Positions 1-6,490 of a stretch of 7,634 nt of DNA are shown one piece after another (position 1 is the stretch's first letter; each line of letters begins with the position of its first letter). The notes below the pieces were generated by a model. That model was not told where the DNA came from. It did no database searches and saw only the letters and a list, made by a program, of their open reading frames with translations. The translations under genes were made by a program, and so were the position numbers. The DNA is from an uncultured Halieaceae bacterium. GTDB lineage: Bacteria > Pseudomonadota > Gammaproteobacteria > Pseudomonadales > Halieaceae. Where the stretch lies: the NCBI GenBank assembly GCA_913063005.1, contig CAJXZI010000090.1, forward strand, positions 1 through 7,634, in the 5' to 3' direction.

Positions 1-55
1 CATTGTTGGTGCAGGCACCTTGCTGAACCCACAGGACGTAGAAAACGCGGTCAAC
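1..55 (+). CDS. eda: KDPG/KHG aldolase, internal fragment (both ends missing)
   Basis: Reading from base 2 gives IVGAGTLLNPQDVENAV, which matches the conserved IVGAGTVLNP segment of 2-dehydro-3-deoxy-6-phosphogluconate aldolase (E. coli Eda has AIVGAGTVLNPQQL). The enzyme cleaves KDPG to pyruvate and glyceraldehyde-3-phosphate in the Entner-Doudoroff pathway, in the cytoplasm. In the family an AGAQF-type sequence should follow. Here the frame goes instead into NPSAAVVAHH, which is the antisense of pdxH, so homology stops at about base 52-55. The 5' part lies outside the window. Only about 17 residues support the call, but they form one of the family's most recognisable motifs. The fragment probably does not belong next to pdxH (see the junction entry). 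Confidence 0.75.
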
Positions 56-57
56 CC
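50..57. other. Probable chimeric junction between eda and pdxH fragments
   Basis: Plus-strand Eda homology ends at codon 50-55 (Val-Asn, with Ala-Gly expected next). Minus-strand PdxH homology ends at codon 54-56 (Gly, with another Gly expected next). Two unrelated housekeeping genes are therefore cut mid-domain within about 3 bases of each other, in convergent orientation. A natural deletion or inversion would have to destroy both genes. An assembly or amplification chimera joined over a few shared bases (around AACC, 53-56) is the simpler explanation. Confidence 0.75.
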
Positions 58-569
58 CAGTGCGGCGGTCGTGGCACATCACCCCCATCAAAACGCGCCA
101 ATGTATCGTGAAACTGTTGCTCAAGTGCTGCGCGGTTTTCGATCGACTGGCTTTGTTGCGATGTCCACGCGGCAATCTGACTGGCGCGCGGTCTAGCCGC
201 AAAATAATGATCGGACTCTTCTTCAGAAGCCTTTTCGACCGTTCCCGAAATACTGACCTGGCGATCGAGCTCGTTCCACGGAAACAACATCGAGGCTTGA
301 TCGCAATGGGATAATGCCGCCGCTTTATCGCTGTTGTAGTTGGTGTAGAACACAAAGCCTCGCGCATCAAACCCCTTCAAAAGCACAAAGCGTTGACGAA
401 CCATTCCATTTGGCTGAACAGTCGCGACGACGCAGCCTGTAGGGTCAGCAAGACCTGCCGCAGCTGCATCCGCTTGCCATTGCTCGAACAGCGCCAACGG
501 CTGCTCTGGAAGTGAAGCACGCTGTAATCCACCCTGCGTGTACTGCCTGCGAAAATCTTTGAGTTCCAT
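51..569 (-). CDS. pdxH: Pyridoxamine 5'-phosphate oxidase, 3'-truncated
   Basis: FMN-dependent cytoplasmic oxidase that converts pyridoxine or pyridoxamine 5'-phosphate to pyridoxal 5'-phosphate, the last step of vitamin B6 synthesis and salvage. Family motifs in order are DFRRQYTQGGL, LADPTGCVVATV, RFVLLKGFD, FVFYTNYNSDKA, LFPWNELDRQV, HYFAARPRASQIAAW and VPRPPHWG. The Tyr, Arg and Ser of Y-F-x-x-R-P-R-x-S match E. coli Tyr129, Arg133 and Ser137, which bind the substrate phosphate. I chose the ATG at 569 (MELKDF) because AGGAGGGG lies just upstream. The in-frame ATG at 590 adds seven residues that are partly encoded by that ribosome-binding site. The frame ends in a TGA right after PHWG, where the family continues GGYRV and then about 40 more residues including the RLHDR motif. 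The stop is created by the join near 52-56, so the gene is probably intact in its own genome. Confidence 0.95.
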   Translation of the reverse strand: MELKDFRRQYTQGGLQRASLPEQPLALFEQWQADAAAAGLADPTGCVVATVQPNGMVRQRFVLLKGFDARGFVFYTNYNSDKAAALSHCDQASMLFPWNELDRQVSISGTVEKASEEESDHYFAARPRASQIAAWTSQQSQSIENRAALEQQFHDTLARFDGGDVPRPPHWG

Positions 570-742
570 AACCCCTCCTGAGGTTGTCATGGTAATCGAT
601 ATTGATGAGCAATTGGTCCGATACCTTTGCTCAAGCGTGTGCTTTCAACCCCTACGCTCGCAGACGGCAAGTGCCCTCCCAACGCCGTCATCAACCAACC
701 CCAGTCTCATCCAAGCACTATCACACCTTTGAAAGGGCGTGC

Positions 743-766
743 GGTCGTGGCGGTACACGCACGACC
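743..766. repeat. Inverted repeat (7-bp stem) at the left edge of the tandem array
   Basis: GGTCGTG (743-749) pairs perfectly with CACGACC (760-766) around a 10-base loop. GCGTG (737-741) could instead pair with CACGC (756-760), so two mutually exclusive hairpins are possible. No T-run follows on either strand, so it does not look like an intrinsic terminator. A regulator site, or structure tied to the adjacent repeats, is possible. Confidence 0.5.
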
Positions 767-905
767 TCAGCAAGGTGACATCTAAAAGATGACGTCGGAG
801 ACGTTTTGTCTGAGGAGTGACGTCTGAGAAGTGACATCTGAGGGGTAGTACCTGAGAAGTGGGGTCTGAGAAGTGAGGTCTGAGAAGTGTCTGCTAAGAA
901 CTGTG
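766..905. repeat. 14-bp tandem repeat array, ten imperfect units
   Basis: Consensus GTCTGAGAAGTGAC repeats with an exact 14-base period and no insertions. Units begin at 766, 780, 794, 808, 822, 836, 850, 864, 878 and 892. The units at 808, 822, 864 and 878 match the consensus at 12 to 14 positions; those at 836 and 850 are intermediate. The outer units (766, 780, 794, 892) are degenerate, with about 7-9 matches, which is the usual pattern of an old minisatellite homogenised at its centre. The period is not a multiple of three, so it is not coding repetition. GACGTC palindromes form at unit boundaries at 791-796 and 819-824. It differs from CRISPR, having no spacers and short units. Its function is unknown; it lies about 130 bases upstream of ggt. 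Confidence 0.85.
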
Positions 906-953
906 GTACTCAGGCGATCTCTTCAGCTCAAACTGAATAGCAGTCTCTCCCGC

Positions 954-987
954 ACTCCAACACCTACAGGGTGCTCAATATTGGAGT
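954..987 (+). repeat. Nested inverted repeat upstream of ggt
   Basis: ACTCCAA (954-960) pairs perfectly with TTGGAGT (981-987). Inside it, CACC (961-964) can pair with GGTG (970-973) around a 5-base loop, giving a stacked hairpin with a 7-base bulge on the 3' side (974-980). It ends 46 bases before the ggt start codon, so it could fold in the ggt leader RNA or be a protein-binding site. No T-run follows. Confidence 0.4.
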
Positions 988-1033
988 CAACCTGTGGTAG
1001 TTTCCTCTCTCGTGTTTCTCGGAGCCAATATCG

Positions 1034-2767
1034 ATGCGCCTTAGCCGTTTTTTTCTCGCATTTCTTCTCGCAATAAGTCCTCTCCAAGGCTGGAGCCAAG
1101 GCGAGGGCCAGGGTGGTCCACTGATCGACTATGGCACGCGATTCCTTCCCGCGATCGCCTCGCGCGGTATGGTCTCCGGGCCAGAAAAGCTCGCATCAGA
1201 AGCGGGCTTAGACATGCTAAAAAAAGGTGGCAACGCGGTTGATGCGGCGGTCGCTACAGGGTTTGCGTTAGCCGTAACGCTCCCACGTGCGGGTAACATC
1301 GCTGGCGGTGGCTTTATGTTAGTTCACCTTGCAGATTCAGATGAGCAGGTATTTATCGACTACCGGGAAATGGCGCCCGCAGGTGCTTCGAGGGACATGT
1401 TCCTGAACGAGGATGGCACGGTTGATAAGCGCAAGGCCTATAACAGCGTGAGCGCGGCGGGCATCCCCGGCACGGTAGCGGGACTTATTCATGCGCTGGA
1501 GAAATACGGAACGCTCGATCTAAAAACGGTGATTCAGCCCGCGATCGATCTTGCAGAGAAAGGCTTTGAGGTGCCGGCTGCACTTCACTTGAACCTGCGC
1601 TCTGCGGCAAAGCGCCTTTCTCGTAATGATGAGGCTAATCGTGTCTACCTTGGAGGCACAGGAACCGCACCTGAAATGGGTATCCTGTTCAAGCAGCCCG
1701 ACCTCGCCGCAACACTCAAGCGCGTGCGAGACAAAGGTTTTGACGGTTTTTACAAGGGTAAAACTGCAGAACTCATCGCCGCGGAAATGCGACGCGGTGG
1801 TGGTGTTATGAATACCGAGGACCTCGCGAGTTATCGTGCGATTGAACGCCAACCCGTTCGATCATCGTTCCGGGACTACGATATTGTCAGCGCACCCCCA
1901 CCCTCCTCAGGCGGCGTTCATGTCTCCCAAATCTTGAAGTTACTCGAGCCGTTTCCCATTGAGGAAATGGGCCATAACAGTGCAGCTTATCTGCACCTAT
2001 TGATTGAGTCGATGAAGCTGGCGTATGCAGATCGCAGTGAGTATTTGGGCGATCCAGATCGAACGGAGATTCCCGTCAAAGCACTCACGAGCGAGTCTTA
2101 TCTCGACGGGCGACGCGCATTGATTAAAGACGATGTTGCGACTCCTTCTGAAGTCATTAAGCCCGGCAATGTCGACGATCATGAAAGTACAGAGACGACA
2201 CATTTCTCGATTGTCGATCAATTTGGCAACGTCGTGACCAACACCTACACCATTAACTTCAGCTTTGGCTCAGGCATTGTGGTGCCGGGTACCGGCATGC
2301 TGCTTAACAATGAGATGGATGACTTTGCAGCGAAGCCAGGATTCCCCAATGGTTACGGTCTTGTGCAAGGTGAAGCAAACGCCGTTGCTGCCGGTAGCCG
2401 ACCGCTCTCCTCAATGACACCCACCTTGGTATTCAAAGACGGGAAACCATGGGTTGCTACAGGAAGCCCCGGGGGTTCGCGCATCATTACGGCGGTCGCT
2501 CAGACGCTACTTAACCTCATGGCCTTTGACATGACCCTAGGAATGGCTACCTCATCACCCAGAATCCATCATCAGTGGATGCCTGATATGGCGATGGTCG
2601 AGCCCGGCATTTCTGCCGATACTGTGAACATTCTCGAGGCCAGCAAGCACAAAATTCTGCGCTCAGACAGCACCATTGGGCGCGTGAACTCCGTGCAAAT
2701 CGAGGACGGCTGGTTTTACGGTTACGCAGACCCAAGACGCCCCGGAGGTCATGTCGCGACCTGGTAA
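1034..2767 (+). CDS. ggt: Gamma-glutamyltransferase (glutathione hydrolase), periplasmic
   Basis: N-terminal-nucleophile enzyme that removes the gamma-glutamyl group from glutathione and related compounds, passing it to water or an amino acid. The 577-residue precursor is close to E. coli Ggt (580). Residues 1-22 form a Sec signal peptide (MRLSRFF, hydrophobic core, cleavage probably near SQG), so it acts in the periplasm. It should cut itself before Thr388 (TETTHFS, E. coli Thr391) into large and small subunits. Substrate-binding motifs are present: REMAPA with Arg111 (E. coli Arg114), NNEMDDF (425-431), RPLSSM (456-461) and GSPGGSRII (477-485). The stretch between MDDF and RPLSSM matches the E. 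coli lid-loop segment. The start is ATG 1034 with GGAG at 1021-1024. Its stop lies one base from that of the facing thioesterase gene. All expected residues are present, so an active enzyme is likely. Confidence 0.97.
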   Translation: MRLSRFFLAFLLAISPLQGWSQGEGQGGPLIDYGTRFLPAIASRGMVSGPEKLASEAGLDMLKKGGNAVDAAVATGFALAVTLPRAGNIAGGGFMLVHLADSDEQVFIDYREMAPAGASRDMFLNEDGTVDKRKAYNSVSAAGIPGTVAGLIHALEKYGTLDLKTVIQPAIDLAEKGFEVPAALHLNLRSAAKRLSRNDEANRVYLGGTGTAPEMGILFKQPDLAATLKRVRDKGFDGFYKGKTAELIAAEMRRGGGVMNTEDLASYRAIERQPVRSSFRDYDIVSAPPPSSGGVHVSQILKLLEPFPIEEMGHNSAAYLHLLIESMKLAYADRSEYLGDPDRTEIPVKALTSESYLDGRRALIKDDVATPSEVIKPGNVDDHESTETTHFSIVDQFGNVVTNTYTINFSFGSGIVVPGTGMLLNNEMDDFAAKPGFPNGYGLVQGEANAVAAGSRPLSSMTPTLVFKDGKPWVATGSPGGSRIITAVAQTLLNLMAFDMTLGMATSSPRIHHQWMPDMAMVEPGISADTVNILEASKHKILRSDSTIGRVNSVQIEDGWFYGYADPRRPGGHVATW

Positions 2768-2768
2768 C

Positions 2769-3557
2769 TCAGCTCATCGATCGGACTTTCATGGTCTGGC
2801 GGCCAACGGCAACGAGGTCGCCATTCGAATCCCAAATCTCACAGTCCTGCTCAGTGACACCGCGGATCAACGTATGTGAGCGCGCATGACACAAGAGCGG
2901 GCCCGGCGCCGGTTTTCCGCGCAACTGAACCGTCATCTCGACCGTCGGCACCCAACCGACATTGGGCACCAAAGTAAATGACGGGGGGGGCATCATGTCA
3001 CCAAACATCAGTAGATCAATAGGCTCAATGGCGGCGCCGTCTGCGTGCTGCATGTAGGCAATAAACTCACCTGTGTTCGTGGGTTCTTGCGTGTCAAAGA
3101 ACTCTCGCCCCTTCACGATTCGGGTATCAATGGAGCTGTGAATCTCCAGCACATTGTGAGCAGGAATATCGATCTGATCGAAAGCCGGCACCTCCGGCAT
3201 GGTCATAACCGTATTAGTCGGACCCTTCAGGTTCGCAAGATCGGTATAGGCCGCATTGGCAATGACCTTCAGACTACCCTCTTGGTACATACGCGCGGTC
3301 GCGAACTGCGTGCCCTTACCCACTCGAAGAATTTCGACCTGAATCTCAGCATCACCCAAGGTAGTGGGCTCTAAATAAAACGCATTAATCGACAGCGGAT
3401 CTGCATCACCCAGCGATTGCGAGATCGCGCGCCCTACGAGCGCAAGAACATAGCCTCCGTTGGGAACTCGCCCGATACGCCAACCTTTTTGTAAGTGGGC
3501 TTTCCATCGATGATCACCTATCTGCTCAAGCGACGTGTCAGCTGCAAACTTACCCAT
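2769..3557 (-). CDS. TesB/PaaI-like acyl-CoA thioesterase, double hotdog
   Basis: 262-residue cytoplasmic protein with no signal peptide. It appears to be two fused hotdog domains (about 1-112 and 125-262), like the acyl-CoA thioesterase family that includes TesB, which hydrolyses acyl-CoA to free acid and CoA. Domain 1 has VPNGGYVLALVGRA (31-44), where the NGGY turn precedes the hotdog helix, then INAFYLEPTTLGDAEIQVEI and LRVGKGTQFATARM. Domain 2 has FGDMMPP (185-191), VPTVEMTVQLRG (203-214) and IWDSNGDLVAVGRQTM (241-256). By position, Asp187, Ser227 or Thr229, and Gln254 could be the TesB-type Asp/Thr/Gln catalytic set; that is alignment by eye. The start codon ATG 3557 follows AAGGGAG. The gene is divergent from the TPR gene (150 bp between) and converges on ggt. 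Chain-length preference cannot be read from the sequence. Confidence 0.85.
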   Translation of the reverse strand: MGKFAADTSLEQIGDHRWKAHLQKGWRIGRVPNGGYVLALVGRAISQSLGDADPLSINAFYLEPTTLGDAEIQVEILRVGKGTQFATARMYQEGSLKVIANAAYTDLANLKGPTNTVMTMPEVPAFDQIDIPAHNVLEIHSSIDTRIVKGREFFDTQEPTNTGEFIAYMQHADGAAIEPIDLLMFGDMMPPPSFTLVPNVGWVPTVEMTVQLRGKPAPGPLLCHARSHTLIRGVTEQDCEIWDSNGDLVAVGRQTMKVRSMS

Positions 3558-3651
3558 GGGTCTCCCTTAATATTCTCAGCGCATTATTCATTGTCCAGAT
3601 CACGCCCAGACGGTGGGCGCCGGCGAAGTGTACATGGCTCTGAACTAGACG

Positions 3652-3681
3652 TAGAGATTTAGACGGAACTATCTCTATACT
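3652..3681 (+). promoter_or_regulatory. Candidate promoter -10 and overlapping inverted-repeat operator
   Basis: TATACT (3676-3681) matches the sigma-70 -10 consensus at 5 of 6 positions. It lies 26 bases before the GTG start at 3708, which would give a leader of about 20 bases containing GAGGA. No good -35 is seen 17 bases upstream (AGAGAT at 3653-3658). A perfect inverted repeat, TAGAGAT (3652-3658) and ATCTCTA (3671-3677), has arms 19 bp apart, about two helix turns, covering the -35 position and touching the -10 box. A weak -35 plus such a repeat is the usual layout for a regulated promoter, but the regulator is unknown. Confidence 0.45.
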
Positions 3682-3707
3682 GGACTGCACAAAAAGAGGA
3701 CTGACTC

Positions 3708-5264
3708 GTGAAAACGCTTTCGATAAGTCTCGCAATAACGATCACACTCGCAGCCACTAGCGGTTACGCGGCGTGGGCCGATGCAGCGGTGTATGGCGCT
3801 TATGATCCACGCCAACAAGAAGCGCTGTGGAACACCGCTATAGAGCTTCAGGCGCAAGGCCGTCATGAAGAGGCTATCCCTGTTCTGAAAAGGGCCACTC
3901 ACCTCAGCCGGATTAGTGATGGCCTCAACGCAGCGAGCCAACTACCCTACGTTAGGGCTGAAATTCGAAGTTACCGAGCTCTCGACGAATTAGCGCTCGC
4001 AGACGAACGGCACGCCTACCTTTCCCGAATCGAGAAACAAGTATTGCCATCGGGTGTCGAAAAGATCGAGGCATTGCTGAGACACGCCGAGTGGCATCAA
4101 TATGCACTGCTCGAAGACATCGACGAGGACGAAGCGATTCAGGCCAGAATGGGGAAGGCCTGGAATTTTTACCGCAGAGCGCTGAATGAGTCAGTCGCCA
4201 CCTTCGGCGAAGACTCTGAGGACCTTCTGCCTGCACTGCACGGTATGGTTCGCGCCCAATATCTATTAGCAGGTCATCAAGGGGTTGGCGGTGCGATGCC
4301 TGGAAAGATGCGTCGTGAACGCACCTCACCGACTCAGTCGAAGGCCGTCTTCAAACGCGGCATCTCACTCCTAATTGCGATGCAGCAACTAAATCGCGAT
4401 CGCCTAATGGCAAGTCGTGAGGTTCAAGCGGAGGACCTCATCCGCATGGGCGATTGGGCTTGGTGGACTGGCAATCGCAACTTCGCACTCGAGTTCTACG
4501 GTGATGCCATCAAACTAGCAAATGGAGAAGTATTAAACCGCGGACCTGACGCCAACGCTGAGCTCGCTGCAGAAGAGGATGTCAAAAACGCCTTAGCCGC
4601 GACTGACGCCTCTGATCGTGTGGAGAGAGCAGAAAACGTTGCATCCGAAAAAGTGCACTCAAAAGATGACTCGACAGACCTAGCCGCTAACGAAGAGCGT
4701 CCAGAGGTCAACGCAGAGGGCACTTTGGAAACCGGCTCGTTAGGTCTCAACAGCACTTCGGAGGAGACGCTAGGTGAACCTGCTGACGTTGACCCTGGGA
4801 TTCTCGACACCGCGGAGGCTAACCCAGAGGCGAGCACCGCCGATACAACAACCTCAAATACCTCCGAAATGTCCGAGCAAATAGCATCAGCCGTGACGGG
4901 CGATGATGATTCAGCGACGGAGAAGTTCCCAACCTTTCGTATACTAGAGACACCGGTACCGCTTCCAGCGATTGAAGGCTTTGAACCCGCACTCAAGGTG
5001 AAAACAGAGCCTGCAACCGAAGCAGACCTTATTGTGACTTTTACCGTTAATGCTAACGGTAAAGTTGATAATCTAGAGCGTGTGCAGGTGCCTGAATCAG
5101 CAGGTCCACGTAGCCCTGATCGCGTCTTGAGACGATTACGGCGACTGCGTTTTAGGCCTGTGTTTGAGGCGGGCGAGCCAACAGAGAGCGAGCCCATCAC
5201 GTGGGTATTTGGCCCAGAACATTGGGCATCGCCCTATGATTCGGTTGCGGAGACTTCGACATGA
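3708..5264 (+). CDS. Secreted TPR protein with C-terminal TonB-like domain
   Basis: 518 residues, starting at a GTG with GAGGA seven bases upstream. Residues 1-27 look like a Sec signal peptide (MKTLSIS, hydrophobic core, then SGYAAWADA with possible AxA cleavage), so the mature protein should be periplasmic. Residues 38-68 form a TPR-like helix pair (ALWNTAIELQAQGRHEEAIP). More helices fill 83-270, including another TPR-like pair at 243-272 (LIRMGDWAWWTGNRNFALEF). Residues about 280-405 are an acidic Glu/Ser/Thr/Ala linker, probably disordered. Residues about 430-503 resemble the TonB C-terminal fold: LIVTFTVNANGKVDNLERVQ, then the helix DRVLRRLRRLRFRPVFEAGEP and a final strand. Classical TonB has an uncleaved N-terminal anchor that contacts ExbB/ExbD; none is evident here, so an adaptor or scaffold role is likelier than energy transduction. 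First gene of a three-gene operon, overlapping the next by ATGA. I cannot name a specific function. Confidence 0.85.
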   Translation: MKTLSISLAITITLAATSGYAAWADAAVYGAYDPRQQEALWNTAIELQAQGRHEEAIPVLKRATHLSRISDGLNAASQLPYVRAEIRSYRALDELALADERHAYLSRIEKQVLPSGVEKIEALLRHAEWHQYALLEDIDEDEAIQARMGKAWNFYRRALNESVATFGEDSEDLLPALHGMVRAQYLLAGHQGVGGAMPGKMRRERTSPTQSKAVFKRGISLLIAMQQLNRDRLMASREVQAEDLIRMGDWAWWTGNRNFALEFYGDAIKLANGEVLNRGPDANAELAAEEDVKNALAATDASDRVERAENVASEKVHSKDDSTDLAANEERPEVNAEGTLETGSLGLNSTSEETLGEPADVDPGILDTAEANPEASTADTTTSNTSEMSEQIASAVTGDDDSATEKFPTFRILETPVPLPAIEGFEPALKVKTEPATEADLIVTFTVNANGKVDNLERVQVPESAGPRSPDRVLRRLRRLRFRPVFEAGEPTESEPITWVFGPEHWASPYDSVAETST

Positions 5265-6490
5265 ATTGGCAGTCTGGAAAATGGTTCTCGGCAGCGATTG
5301 TGACTTTACCGTTGATCGCTGGCTGCCCCTCGGCAAGCATGCCGACAACGCCCTCGACACCCTCAATGCCTTCGGCATCCATGCCCTCGCCTAGCAGCTC
5401 TGGGTCGAGTGGCGCGTCAGGAAGTCGGTCCTCAAGTAGCTCTTCCAGCAGTTCATCCAGCAGTTCCTCCAGCAGTTCCTCAAGTGGAGGCAGCGCTGGA
5501 TCAAGCGGCTCCCCCGGTGGTTCGAGTAGTGGTTCGAGTGGAAGCTCCGGTGGCTCTTCAGGTAGCAGCTCAGGTGGTGGCATGCCAAGTGGTGGCGGGG
5601 CATCAGGTGGTGGCATGCCTAGTGGCGGCAGTATGCCCGGAGGTGGAAGCCAAAGCGGTCAATCCGGAGGGGGTAGCAGCTCATCTGGCGGACAAACAGC
5701 GAGTAGCGGGGGCGGCTCAAGTTCTAGCCCCAGCGCATCGGGTAGCGACCCAGGCTTTGGGGATGCGGCCGGTGGCGACTTATCATTACCCAGCCTGGTA
5801 GACGAAGTACCCACCTACAGCAGTGCCTCAGCTAGCAATGGCCAAGAGGGCGGCGGCTCGAGTGGTGCGAGCGGATCATCAGGGGGTTCAACATCAGGTA
5901 CACAGTCAGGCGCCGAATCCTCTCAAGGGAGTGGTCCGCAGGGCAGTCAAAGTGGTAGCGGCAGTCCAGGCGGATCACCGGCTAGTGGTACGGTCGTGGC
6001 CTCGGGACCTGACGGCACAGGAACGCGTGCGCAGGGTGGTCTCGAATCCGACTGGGGAAATGACCCTATGACCACAGCTGAGCGTGTGGCGGTGCTGGAT
6101 CGCCAACTTGAAGCGAGTACCGGCGTGTTTGACGCCATTATTCGTGAAGAGCAGCGTCAACAGCGCAGCAGTCGACGGGAGCAAAGTAGCCAAGCGCAAA
6201 GTAGTGGTGGCTCTGGAACTGAGAGCTCATCCGGTGGTCGAAACCCTTATGAGACTTCCGACGAGGAGGGATACGGCTCTGTCGGTGGCGGGATAGGCGG
6301 TCGCTCCGGTGGCGCCCCAGAAAATCCCGCGGTTTTTGAAGCGCCAGACGACATTCCCTCTGGTAATGATGACGACATTGTGGCGCGTCAACTGCGCGAA
6401 GCGGCAATGCGGGAGGCTGACCCTGAGGTGAGAGAAGCGCTCTGGAACGAATATCGAAAATACAAAGGGATAGAGATACCTGAGGAATGA
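5261..6490 (+). CDS. Ser/Gly-rich lipoprotein with charged helical C-terminal tail
   Basis: 409 residues. It starts at an ATG overlapping the upstream stop (ATGA), with GGAG eight bases before. The N-terminus has a hydrophobic stretch ending in LIAGC, so Cys22 is the likely lipidation site. Position +2 is Pro, not Asp, so outer-membrane sorting is plausible. Residues 23-50 are Pro/Ser/Met-rich. Residues 57-75 are 19 consecutive serines, and residues to about 255 are a low-complexity Ser/Gly sequence, surely disordered, with GGGMPSGG repeats. Two ordered-looking pieces remain: a helix at about 270-304 (TTAERVAVLDRQLEASTGVF...) and the tail at 370-409 (DIVARQLREAAMREADPEVR... WNEYRKYKG), separated by a Gly-rich spacer. 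The design is a lipid anchor, a long flexible tether and a binding tail. Middle gene of the operon, also overlapping the next by ATGA. I do not recognise a named family. Confidence 0.85.
   Translation: MNWQSGKWFSAAIVTLPLIAGCPSASMPTTPSTPSMPSASMPSPSSSGSSGASGSRSSSSSSSSSSSSSSSSSSSGGSAGSSGSPGGSSSGSSGSSGGSSGSSSGGGMPSGGGASGGGMPSGGSMPGGGSQSGQSGGGSSSSGGQTASSGGGSSSSPSASGSDPGFGDAAGGDLSLPSLVDEVPTYSSASASNGQEGGGSSGASGSSGGSTSGTQSGAESSQGSGPQGSQSGSGSPGGSPASGTVVASGPDGTGTRAQGGLESDWGNDPMTTAERVAVLDRQLEASTGVFDAIIREEQRQQRSSRREQSSQAQSSGGSGTESSSGGRNPYETSDEEGYGSVGGGIGGRSGGAPENPAVFEAPDDIPSGNDDDIVARQLREAAMREADPEVREALWNEYRKYKGIEIPEE
5444..5479 (+). repeat. 12-bp tandem repeat inside the poly-serine tract
   Basis: TCCAGCAGTTC(A/C) is repeated three times without interruption and in frame, each copy encoding four serines (residues 62-73). 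The surrounding serine codons (TCC, TCA, AGT, AGC, TCT) extend the run to 57-75. A 12-bp repeat can gain or lose copies in frame, so tract length may vary between strains. Confidence 0.85.
5570..5619 (+). repeat. 33-bp imperfect direct repeat (GGGMPSGG unit)
   Basis: TCAGGTGGTGGCATGCC occurs at 5570-5586 and again at 5603-5619, identical over 17 bases and 33 bases (11 codons) apart. It encodes Ser-Gly-Gly-Gly-Met-Pro within the glycine-rich linker of the lipoprotein. A third, diverged copy (GGCAGTATGCCCGGA) follows at about 5627. Confidence 0.7.

Larger units (their letters stand above)
591..1033. other. 443-bp region without a gene between divergent pdxH and ggt
   Basis: No open frame here shows recognisable protein sequence. 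The short frames present cross the tandem repeats with no family motifs. Going rightwards, the region contains about 135 bases with no structure I can name, a small palindrome CCTTT-G-AAAGG at 726-736, a 7-bp-stem hairpin at 743-766, a 14-bp-period tandem array at 766-905, and a 7-bp inverted repeat at 954-987. It must carry the promoters of both flanking genes, but I found no convincing -35/-10 pair on either strand. Confidence 0.7.

Noticed and set aside
620..648. pdxH promoter (TTGAAA, 17 bases, GGTATC on the minus strand)
   Set aside because: The -10 matches consensus at only two of six positions, too weak to list.
743..766. Intrinsic terminator
   Set aside because: The stem is good, but no T-run follows on either strand and no gene ends nearby.
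766..905. CRISPR array
   Set aside because: Units are 14 bp and directly adjacent, with no unique spacers, and no cas genes are present.
1520..1852. 110-residue minus-strand frame inside ggt
   Set aside because: ggt is complete and conserved across this stretch. The antisense frame has no recognisable motif.
2765..2771. Functional interaction between ggt and the thioesterase because their stops nearly touch
   Set aside because: A one-base convergent gap shows compact packing only. The enzymes act in different compartments on unrelated substrates.
4496..5200. 234-residue minus-strand frame rich in Ser and Ala
   Set aside because: It lies entirely inside the TPR-TonB_C gene, whose TPR and TonB features and operon overlaps are clear. 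The composition reflects the acidic linker read backwards.
5197..5616. 139-residue minus-strand frame rich in Pro, Leu and Glu
   Set aside because: It is the antisense of the Ser/Gly codons in the lipoprotein gene. Its PPP and EELLEELL pattern follows from the repeats, and it has no ribosome-binding site or family match.
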